From: CAYTYZ01 sp964442385
GTDB taxonomy: Bacteria; Patescibacteriota; Microgenomatia; UBA12405
Assembly: GCA_964442385.1 (NCBI GenBank)
Contig: CAYTYZ010000027.1
Coordinates: 1-8,985, forward strand
DNA length: 8,985 bases
Direction of reading: 5' to 3'
Both the position numbers and the translations under genes were made by a program. The notes under the pieces are model-generated. The model saw only the letters and a list, made by a program, of their open reading frames with translations. It was not told where the DNA came from and made no database searches. Below are positions 1 through 5,661 of the stretch, one piece after another; within the stretch, counting starts at the first letter, position 1; each line of letters opens with the position of its first letter.

Positions 1-515
1 ATTTCAAACAGTTTGGCATATAGTTCGCTTTCTCTGGCCTCTTTGGTGTAAACAAAATGCAGATTGCCCCCTTCTACTTCACAAGTATCAACACCTTCGG
101 CAATAATTTTTAATCTAAATTCTTCTTCGGTTAAGGAAAAGGTTGGGATATTGTCGGTTAGTGGCCATATGGATCTAAATACAGATATTGCAGCCTGTCT
201 CTGATGGCCTACAAAAGGCTGTTCTCTGGTCATATCTTCTATAGCGGCCGGTGCCAATTCAATTGATCTGCCTAATGAAGGTTTGATTACTTCTAACATG
301 CTTGCCGCTAAACCTGTATGGGGATAATTGTGGGCTACTATCCAATGCCCTGCCTCGTGTGCATAAACAGAAACCGCATCAACCAGATTTAAGGGAGGCA
401 TATATATCCCATAAAATGTTGAAAGTCCCGCATAGGAGGATTCAGAAGTCGGTCTAAAAGGAGCTGGTGGCTCTCTTTTAAGCGAATAGTGACTATAGTC
501 CCGTTCGACTCTCAT
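1..515 (-). CDS. Partial HEAGH-motif zinc metallopeptidase-like protein (C-terminus outside window)
   Basis: Open frame of 171 codons from an ATG at 513-515 that runs off the left edge without a stop. Residues 53-57 read HEAGH, within AHEAGHWIVAHNY. This is the HExxH zinc-binding signature in a form close to that of FtsH-type M41 peptidases (HEAGHAIVA). By analogy His53 and His57 would bind zinc and Glu54 would be the general base. The third ligand cannot be placed. No AAA module, signal peptide or membrane segment is visible, and the N-terminus is polar and proline-rich (KREPPAPFRP), so this is not FtsH itself. The start is fixed by a consensus promoter 5 nt upstream. The gene follows fusA after 36 nt on the same strand but has its own promoter, in the position where tuf often lies. 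Substrate and function are unknown. A peptidase role rests only on the motif. Confidence 0.7.
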   Translation of the reverse strand, partial: MRVERDYSHYSLKREPPAPFRPTSESSYAGLSTFYGIYMPPLNLVDAVSVYAHEAGHWIVAHNYPHTGLAASMLEVIKPSLGRSIELAPAAIEDMTREQPFVGHQRQAAISVFRSIWPLTDNIPTFSLTEEEFRLKIIAEGVDTCEVEGGNLHFVYTKEARESELYAKLFE

Positions 516-520
516 CCTTT

Positions 521-549
521 ATTATAGGTTATTTAGACTCAAAAGTCAA
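521..549 (-). promoter_or_regulatory. Sigma70-type promoter for the HEAGH gene, predicted leaderless
   Basis: On the minus strand, TTGACT (544-549) is followed by a 17-bp spacer and TATAAT (521-526). The ATG at 513-515 comes only 5 nt later. This is five of six consensus bases at -35 and six of six at -10, with ideal spacing, so the transcript should begin at or next to the ATG. The AAAGG between the -10 and the ATG is too close to the start to act as a Shine-Dalgarno site. The promoter lies entirely inside the 36-nt gap after the fusA stop codon. Confidence 0.8.
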
Positions 550-551
550 GT

Positions 552-2654
552 TTATTTACCTGCAACAGGCGTCATAAGCTTTTCTTGGATATCTCTGGGT
601 ACTTGAGCATAATGAGATGGTTCCATATAAAAGCTACCACGACCCTGGGTTAGCGAGCGAATGACTGTAGCATAGCCAGACATGGATTCTAGAGGCACTT
701 GAGCTTCGATAATGGTAAAACCAAACTCATCGCGCGAGCCTAAAATTTGTCCTCGACGTGAGGAAATGTCACCCATGGCTGTACCTAGATTCTCTGTTGG
801 AGTATTTATCTCCACTTTCATAATAGGTTCAATAATTATAGGAGTGGCTGCTTTTACTGCGCTAACCATGGCGTAGGCACCGGCAAGCTTGAAGGCTTGC
901 TCGGAAGAGTCTACTTCGTGATAAGATCCGTCGTAAACCGTAACCTTGATATCAACAAGCGGAAAGGAGGCGATGACACCTTTGGTCATAGCTTCTCTGA
1001 CTCCTTTTTCTATGGCTGGAATAAAGTTGGCTGGAATAGCACCACCCTTGACTCCGTTGACAAACTCATAGCCTTCCCCCCTAGCCTTGGGTTCGATTTT
1101 TATTTTACAGTGGCCATATTGACCTCGACCTCCAGACTGGTGAATGTATTTTCCCTCAGCTTCGGCTGGCATTAAAATGGTTTCTTTATAGGCAACTTGA
1201 GGTTTTCCGGTTTTAACTTTAACTCCAAACTCGCGGTTGAGACGATCAGCAATAATTTCTAGATATAGCTCGCCCATGCCAGCAATAATAGTTTGTCCAG
1301 TTTCGTGGTTATAGCTGACTCTAAAGGTAGGATCTTCGCTGGTAAGCCTATTTAATGCAGAACCAAGTTTGGCCTGATCATCGGTAGTTTCTGGCTCGAT
1401 AGACAGCGAAATAACAGGTTCACTAAATTGAATTGGTAAAAGAGAAATGGGGGCTGACTTGTCACATAAAGTGTCACCTGTGACCGACTCTTTTAATCCA
1501 ATACAAGCCACAATTTCTCCTGCAAAGGCTTCATCAATTGGTTCACGCTTGTCTGCGTGCATAAGCAAAAGTCGTCCGATACGCTCATATTTCTGTTTGG
1601 TTGTATTATATATTTCAACACCAGAGGTTAATTTGCCTGAATAAACACGAACATAAGATAAAGTTCCGACATGGGGGTCTGATTGTACTTTAAACAACAA
1701 GGCCGAGAGTTTTTCATCTACAACCCCTTTTCTGAATATTTCTTGGTTAGTTACTGGATCATAGCCCTTAATGTCTGGTAGGTCTTCTGGAGAAGGTAAA
1801 TAATCTACGATGCCATCCAAAACTGGCTGGACACCACGATTTCTCCAGGCACTTCCACAATAAATTGGAAACAATTTTCTGGCAATAGTTGCTCTACGTA
1901 GGGCTGATTTTAATTCCACCTTGTCAATTTCGTGTTCATTTAGGTATTTCTCCATTAGCGCATCGTCTGTACCAGCAATAAGTTCAACCATTTTGGCTCT
2001 GGCCGTTTTGGCTTTTTCTAACAGTTCAGCTGGAATTTCTACAATATCATAGGCTTCTCCAGTTTCATCTTTACCCCAAACCTTGCCCTTCATTTCCATC
2101 AAATCTACCACACCAATATGGGCATGTTCTTCGCCAATTGGAATAACCATGGGACAAACTGGTGCACGCAATTTTTGAACAATGGAATCTAGTACCATAT
2201 CCATACTAGCCCCAACTTTATCCATTTTATTAATAAATGCGATACGAGGTACTTTGTATTTATCTGCTTGGCGCCAAACTGTTTCTGATTGGGCCTGAAC
2301 ACCAGCATTACCATCAAATACCATGACAGCACCGTCTAGTACACGTAGGGACCTTTCTACTTCAGCAGTAAAGTCCACATGCCCCGGAGTATCGATAACA
2401 TTAAAGCGACAATCTTGCCAAAAAGTGGTGATACAAGCCGACTGGATAGTGATACCACGTTCACGTTCCTGAATCATGGTGTCGGTAGTAGTAGTACCAT
2501 CGTCAATACTGCCAATTTTGTGGATTTTTCCAGTATAAAATAAAATTCTTTCAGTGGTTGTAGTTTTGCCAGCATCGATATGAGCAATAATGCCAATGTT
2601 TCTAACTTTGTTCATGGCAACAATACGATTTTTGGTGGCTCTAGGGTCGGCCAT
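552..2654 (-). CDS. fusA: Translation elongation factor G
   Basis: Complete 700-residue EF-G, the GTPase that drives mRNA-tRNA translocation on the ribosome. GTP-binding motifs are in order: AHIDAGKTT (24-32, P-loop), RGITI (66-70, switch region), DTPGH (88-92), NKMDK (142-146) and CGSA (266-269). Domains II to V follow. The domain IV tip SYHEVDSSEQAFKLAG, with His579, is intact. Length is normal for the family. An oddity is GMGELYLEI at 459-467, where Tyr464 replaces the His of the usual GELHLE motif. The chosen ATG gives 17 residues before RNIGI. An internal Met14 would give 4, and neither start has a Shine-Dalgarno site. Upstream is a 141-bp divergent region with tandem CCAATATTGG-like repeats. 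rpsL and rpsG, its usual operon partners, lie about 5.2 kb away on the same strand, and no tuf follows. Confidence 0.97.
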   Translation of the reverse strand: MADPRATKNRIVAMNKVRNIGIIAHIDAGKTTTTERILFYTGKIHKIGSIDDGTTTTDTMIQERERGITIQSACITTFWQDCRFNVIDTPGHVDFTAEVERSLRVLDGAVMVFDGNAGVQAQSETVWRQADKYKVPRIAFINKMDKVGASMDMVLDSIVQKLRAPVCPMVIPIGEEHAHIGVVDLMEMKGKVWGKDETGEAYDIVEIPAELLEKAKTARAKMVELIAGTDDALMEKYLNEHEIDKVELKSALRRATIARKLFPIYCGSAWRNRGVQPVLDGIVDYLPSPEDLPDIKGYDPVTNQEIFRKGVVDEKLSALLFKVQSDPHVGTLSYVRVYSGKLTSGVEIYNTTKQKYERIGRLLLMHADKREPIDEAFAGEIVACIGLKESVTGDTLCDKSAPISLLPIQFSEPVISLSIEPETTDDQAKLGSALNRLTSEDPTFRVSYNHETGQTIIAGMGELYLEIIADRLNREFGVKVKTGKPQVAYKETILMPAEAEGKYIHQSGGRGQYGHCKIKIEPKARGEGYEFVNGVKGGAIPANFIPAIEKGVREAMTKGVIASFPLVDIKVTVYDGSYHEVDSSEQAFKLAGAYAMVSAVKAATPIIIEPIMKVEINTPTENLGTAMGDISSRRGQILGSRDEFGFTIIEAQVPLESMSGYATVIRSLTQGRGSFYMEPSHYAQVPRDIQEKLMTPVAGK

Positions 2655-2669
2655 ACTTTTTAAATTTCA

Positions 2670-2698
2670 ATAACCAATATTGCGATAACCAATATTGG
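2670..2698. repeat. Tandem 13-bp repeat with palindromic CCAATATTGG core upstream of fusA
   Basis: The 13-mer ATAACCAATATTG occurs at 2670-2682 and again at 2685-2697, a 15-bp period. The second copy lies within the perfect 10-bp palindrome CCAATATTGG (2689-2698). The first core differs at one end (CCAATATTGC, 2674-2683). The pair lies 16-44 nt upstream of the fusA ATG, in the intergenic region shared with the divergent oxidoreductase gene. Two in-register palindromes 15 bp apart resemble a dimeric repressor operator or a leader element. No binding protein is implied by the sequence. Confidence 0.45.
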
Positions 2699-2784
2699 AC
2701 TTAAAAATATTTTAAACTAATAATAGAAATTTGGGCACAAAACACCCGTAATTTCTGGATGTAGGAATAATATCAGAAAGTAAG

Positions 2785-2790
2785 TAAAAT
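2785..2790 (+). promoter_or_regulatory. -10 element of the oxidoreductase gene, possibly leaderless
   Basis: TAAAAT lies exactly 5 nt before the ATG at 2796, the same spacing seen at four other starts in this window. No convincing -35 is visible at 16-18 bp upstream (TAGGAA at best), so this is the weakest of the five cases. There is also no Shine-Dalgarno site before this ATG, which fits a leaderless start. Confidence 0.45.
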
Positions 2791-2795
2791 AGCAC

Positions 2796-4053
2796 ATGTC
2801 AAACAAAGTAAAGACTGTGGCAATAATAGGAGGCGGGCTGGGAGGAATGACTCTGGCTTATCGTCTACTCCAAAAGAAATATAAAGTAACTATTTTTGAA
2901 AAAGCAGATCATTTAGGTGGGCTTGCTGCTGGGTTTGCCATGTGTGGAACAAACTTGGAACAAGCTTATCACCATTTATTTAAAACAGATACCGCTATTA
3001 TTAGATTAGCCAAAGAACTGGGTATTTCTAATAAATTATTATGGAATGAAAGTAGCGTAGCTTTTGTAAACGACGATAAAATACAAGCCTGGAATGGAGC
3101 AATTGATTTGCTTAGGTACCAAGGGCTAGGACTGATTGACAAGCTAAGACTGNNNNNNNNNNGGAGTTGCCTTACTGATGCAAAAAGACCATGGCTGGCA
3201 AAAGTATCATGGCATAACCGCTTGGAACTTTATGAAGAAAACTTGTGGCGAGAATGTGTTTGAAAATATTTGGAGACCACTACTAGTGGGCAAGTTTCAC
3301 AATTTTGCAGATAAGGTTTCTATGGCTTGGTTATGGGCCAGGCTCAATACCAGAACTAATTCAAAACAAGCGGGCAAGGAAATGCTGGGATATATTGATG
3401 GTGGGTTTGTAACTTTAATCGCAAAATTAGAAAAAGAGATTAAAAAACTGGGTGGAAAAATAATAACTAAAAAAGCAATAACTGGTATCCAATTTAATAA
3501 GATGCGTAAAGACTATGACAAGGTAGTTTTTACCGGTCCAAACGGCGCTTTTGCTAACTTAATTAAAGACGAGCTTGAAACTGAGCCAAAATATATTTAC
3601 GATTTAAAAAAAACAAATTATTTAGGGGCTATTTGCATGGTTTTTACTAGCAGCCAGAGCTTGTCAAAATATTATTGGCATAATATAAATACGAAAGATG
3701 CTCCATTTTTAGCCTTTATTCAACATACCAATCTAATCGATAAAGAGAATTATGGGGACAAACATGTTTACTATTGCGGTGTTTATACTCCCGATGTGGA
3801 ACAAGATGTGGAGAAAAAGTGGTTTAGTTATCTAACGACTATCTTTCCAAAGTTTAATAATAAATTAGTCGACCAAAAATGGATTTTTAGGTTAAAAAAT
3901 GCCCAACACGTAGTTACTTGTGATTATCATCCGATGCCTTTAAAAACGCCGTTAAGTCACGTTTTTTTAATGAACTTTTCACAGGTATTTCCGCAAGATC
4001 GGGGGACCAATTTTGCAGTGGCTGAGGCTCTAAAATTGGCAACTTTATTTTAG
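2796..4053 (+). CDS. FAD-dependent oxidoreductase (protoporphyrinogen oxidase / amine oxidase-like), interrupted by assembly gap
   Basis: One gene of about 420 residues split by the N run at 3153-3162. Upstream of it are 119 codons beginning with the dinucleotide-binding fold: beta strand, GGGLGG (12-17), Glu35 at the end of the second strand, then HLGGLAAGF. Downstream, the other frame opens at 3163 with GVALLMQKDHGWQKYHG and continues for 296 codons. It includes NIWRPLLVGKFHNFADKVSMAWLWAR and, near the end, PQDRGTNFAVAEALKLA, the usual C-terminal FAD-contact region of the amine oxidase superfamily. The frame change is explained by the 10-N placeholder, since a true gap divisible by 3 restores one frame. 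Relatives oxidise porphyrinogens, polyenes or amines, or act as mutases, and the substrate here cannot be told. Neighbouring sugar and envelope genes make lipid or sugar metabolism possible. The 3' end overlaps the convergent zinc-ribbon gene by 140 nt. Confidence 0.85.
3153..3162. other. Assembly gap (10 N)
   Basis: Ten undetermined bases inside the oxidoreductase gene. The upstream frame ends with a complete codon at 3150-3152 and the downstream frame starts at 3163, so the real gap should be a multiple of 3. Ten is probably a scaffolding placeholder. Homology reads continuously across it, so probably only a few residues are missing. Confidence 0.95.
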
Positions 4054-4534
4054 ATTGGATGAATACTTTGGGCTCAAACTTTAATTTTTCGGGATAGTCA
4101 GTAAACAAAGGTTGCCTTGGCTGAGGAAGAGAAGCTGTCAAAGGTGAATTATTAATTTTATATCCATAAGGATATAAAATTTTTTCTATTACTGATTCAG
4201 TGTACGGTTTTAATTCTTGCTTATTAAATAATTTACCACCATGGCCATCGATACCCCTGGCTCCGCAAAACATACATTGACCATGGAGCCACTCATCTCT
4301 GCTTTTCCATAATTGCTCCTTTCCACATTTGCAGCATTTACCTTTAAAGCCGTTTTCTACTTTTTCAAGGGTATCAAAGTCTTCAGCCTTACAAAACGGA
4401 GGTGGTACTGGGGGACCGTAAACCGACCTGACAGGTGCACCTTCACAGTCAGGACAACTATTTACACCCAGGGGGTACTTTTTACCACAAGAAACACAAT
4501 GGTGATACAAAAGAATTTGCTCCTTTTCAGACAT
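3914..4534 (-). CDS. Protein with two zinc ribbons, function unknown
   Basis: 206 residues. The first ribbon uses Cys13, Cys16, Cys27 and Cys30 (CVSC...CPDC). The second uses Cys67, Cys70, Cys87 and Cys90 (CCKC...CMFC). Both have the CxxC-n-CxxC layout of structural Zn(II) sites that often bind nucleic acid or protein partners. Between them is a proline-rich stretch (YGPPVPPPF). The C-terminal 100 residues are low in cysteine and rich in Pro and Lys (PLTASLPQPRQP), probably disordered. I do not recognise a family. The start is well fixed by a perfect promoter 5 nt upstream. The last 46 codons or so run antisense through the conserved C-terminal coding region of the oxidoreductase. This is unusual and could reflect a real overlap or a sequence error that lost the stop, because stops occur in both other frames near 4053. 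Cytoplasmic, as no signal or membrane segment is seen. Confidence 0.75.
   Translation of the reverse strand: MSEKEQILLYHHCVSCGKKYPLGVNSCPDCEGAPVRSVYGPPVPPPFCKAEDFDTLEKVENGFKGKCCKCGKEQLWKSRDEWLHGQCMFCGARGIDGHGGKLFNKQELKPYTESVIEKILYPYGYKINNSPLTASLPQPRQPLFTDYPEKLKFEPKVFIQSKIKLPILEPQPLQNWSPDLAEIPVKSSLKKRDLTAFLKASDDNHK
4154..4185 (+). terminator. Probable intrinsic terminator for the oxidoreductase, inside the zinc-ribbon gene
   Basis: A perfect 12-bp inverted repeat (4154-4165 and 4170-4181, core TATATCC/GGATATA) has a 4-nt ATAA loop, and a T run of six spans 4180-4185. The T tract lies only on the plus-strand side. It is about 100 bp after the oxidoreductase stop and would end that transcript. 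It is also coding DNA of the convergent zinc-ribbon gene, where it spells residues around YPYGYK. The stem is AT-rich, so strength is uncertain. Confidence 0.5.
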
Positions 4535-4539
4535 TCTAT

Positions 4540-4568
4540 ATTATAAGTCTTTTTAGAGATTTTGTCAA
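4540..4568 (-). promoter_or_regulatory. Perfect sigma70 consensus promoter, zinc-ribbon gene, predicted leaderless
   Basis: On the minus strand TTGACA (4563-4568), a 17-bp spacer and TATAAT (4540-4545) match consensus at all twelve positions. The ATG at 4532-4534 starts 5 nt after the -10, so the first transcribed base should be at or beside the start codon. It is interleaved with the divergent promoter of the nucleotidyltransferase gene in a 49-bp intergenic space. Confidence 0.85.
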
Positions 4569-4569
4569 A

Positions 4570-4578
4570 TGTTATAAT
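4570..4578 (+). promoter_or_regulatory. Extended -10 promoter of the nucleotidyltransferase gene, predicted leaderless
   Basis: TGT (4570-4572) directly precedes TATAAT (4573-4578), the TGn extended -10 form that can work without a strong -35. The region at -35 (TTTTTA, 4550-4555) is a poor match. The ATG at 4584 follows after exactly 5 nt, again predicting a leaderless mRNA. This promoter lies back to back with that of the zinc-ribbon gene, only 1 bp beyond the latter's -35 box, so the two polymerases should compete. Confidence 0.75.
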
Positions 4579-4583
4579 ATGTT

Positions 4584-5303
4584 ATGAAAGGAATAATACT
4601 GGCGGGAGGAAAAGCAACGAGACTGCGGCCTCTAACTAAAATAACTTCAAAGCAGTTACTGCCAGTTTACGACAAACCGATGATATATTATCCTATAAAC
4701 ACCCTGGTATCTGCTGGCATAAAAGATATCCTGATTATTATAGCGCCTGACTATGCGGGACAGTTTTTGAATCTCTTAGGAGATGGTAAAGAATTTGGGG
4801 TAAGATTTTCTTATGCTATTCAAGACCAGCCTAGAGGACTGGCTGACGCTTTTATTATGGGAGAAGATTTTATTGACAGTGAGCCGGTAGCCATGATTTT
4901 GGGCGATAATATTTTTGAACATAATTTTGTAAATGAAGTTGCTGAGTTTAAATCTGGGGGTATGATTTTTGTCAAAGATGTATCCGATCCAAATAGGTTT
5001 GGAATTGCACAAGTGGATAAAAAGGGTAATGTTATTTCAATAGAGGAAAAACCAGTTAAGCCAAAAAGTAATTTGGCTATAGTGGGATTTTACGTTTTTG
5101 ATGGTCAAGTAGCCCAAGTTGCCAAGGAAATACAACCATCAGAACGGGGTGAGCTAGAAATAACTGAAATCCAAAAACATTATTTACACCAAAAAAAGTT
5201 AGTATGTAAAAAAATAAGCGGAATGTGGGAGGATGCGGGCACATTTGACTCGCTACTTCGAGTGGGCAATTTTATGGCACAAAAGACCGAAAAAGCTATT
5301 TAG
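4584..5303 (+). CDS. RmlA-like sugar-1-phosphate nucleotidyltransferase, short form
   Basis: 239 residues of the family that couples a sugar 1-phosphate with an NTP to give NDP-sugar and pyrophosphate, typically glucose-1-phosphate thymidylyltransferase, the first step to dTDP-rhamnose. Motifs in order: LAGGKATRLRPLT (6-18, nucleotide loop with Arg13), SKQLLPVYDKPMIYYP (22-37, with Lys23), QPRGLADAF (82-90), LGDN (106-109, metal-binding Asp108), EEKP (154-157), GELEITEI (189-196) and WEDAGTFDSLL (215-225, second metal ligand Asp217). Enterobacterial RmlA has about 290 residues. This one lacks the C-terminal helical extension tied to the allosteric site, so feedback control may differ. No rmlB, rmlC or rmlD is in the window, so the sugar is inferred. 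Start fixed by the promoter 5 nt upstream. The end overlaps the convergent small membrane-protein gene by 8 nt. Confidence 0.88.
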   Translation: MKGIILAGGKATRLRPLTKITSKQLLPVYDKPMIYYPINTLVSAGIKDILIIIAPDYAGQFLNLLGDGKEFGVRFSYAIQDQPRGLADAFIMGEDFIDSEPVAMILGDNIFEHNFVNEVAEFKSGGMIFVKDVSDPNRFGIAQVDKKGNVISIEEKPVKPKSNLAIVGFYVFDGQVAQVAKEIQPSERGELEITEIQKHYLHQKKLVCKKISGMWEDAGTFDSLLRVGNFMAQKTEKAI

Positions 5304-5310
5304 CTTTTTC
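5289..5310. terminator. Perfect palindrome covering two convergent stop codons; possible bidirectional terminator
   Basis: Ten-base arms GAAAAAGCTA (5289-5298) and TAGCTTTTTC (5301-5310) flank a 2-nt centre. Read from either strand, an A tract leads into an AGCTA stem and then a T tract, the layout of a bidirectional intrinsic terminator. Both the TAG of the nucleotidyltransferase (5301-5303) and the TAG of the convergent membrane-protein gene (5296-5298) lie inside it. The GC content of the stem is low, so termination strength is uncertain. Confidence 0.45.
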
Positions 5311-5661
5311 CTCGTATTGAAGATTGTCGTAATAAGTTATGTATTTTTCAGTACCAGGACGATAAACAAATCCCCTGTTTTGTTTCTTGTAAATTATAAA
5401 ATAGTCCCCTGGGGCAACCATAACTTTGGTGGGATTGTCTGGTAAAAATGTTTTATCTGTAATAATTACTAAAAGTGGTCTCTCTCCCTGAGGAAGGGTG
5501 ATTTGTTTTCCAAGGGATTCTATGGCATTGTCAAGTTCAGTGTCTAAGTTGGCTTCATACGCCCGCGTCCTATTATCAAATTGATTCTTGCCATTTACAG
5601 CAATAAAAACTATAAACACTAGAGCTGCCAGAATAGGCAAAATTATGCGAAGGTTTTTCAT
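5296..5661 (-). CDS. Small membrane-anchored protein of unknown function
   Basis: 121 residues starting with a short basic N-terminus (MKNLR) and a hydrophobic segment at about residues 6-22 (ILPILAALVFIVFIAV), then a soluble mostly polar domain. This fits a single N-terminal anchor with the rest outside the membrane, or an uncleaved signal peptide. There is no lipobox cysteine. The domain includes LLVIITDK and APGDYFIIYKKQNRGFVYRPG, suggesting a small beta-rich fold, but I do not recognise a family. The ATG overlaps the TGA of the upstream LytR_C gene (ATGA, 5658-5661), so translation is probably coupled, and a purine-rich GGAAGAAG lies just upstream as a possible weak ribosome site. The coupling suggests the two membrane proteins work together at the envelope. 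Confidence 0.75.
   Translation of the reverse strand: MKNLRIILPILAALVFIVFIAVNGKNQFDNRTRAYEANLDTELDNAIESLGKQITLPQGERPLLVIITDKTFLPDNPTKVMVAPGDYFIIYKKQNRGFVYRPGTEKYITYYDNLQYEEKAK

Noticed and set aside
536..547. GACTCAAAAGTC hairpin after fusA as its terminator
   Set aside because: There are only four paired bases and no T tract, and it overlaps the spacer and -35 of the next gene's promoter.
897..1175. Plus-strand open frames inside fusA (897-1175 and 1447-1644)
   Set aside because: They are antisense to highly conserved EF-G codons, with no promoter and no recognisable protein features.
2613..2615. Internal Met14 as the real EF-G start
   Set aside because: It would leave only four residues before RNIGI, fewer than the usual 8-10, and has no better initiation signal. 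It cannot be fully excluded.
3152..3263. Frameshifted or split oxidoreductase (two overlapping frames) as a pseudogene
   Set aside because: The frame change coincides with the 10-N run. A gap length divisible by 3 restores one continuous, well-conserved protein.
3880..3900. AAAAATGGATTTTT inverted repeat as terminator for the zinc-ribbon gene
   Set aside because: The loop is too small, the stem is all A-T in its core, and no T run follows on the minus strand.
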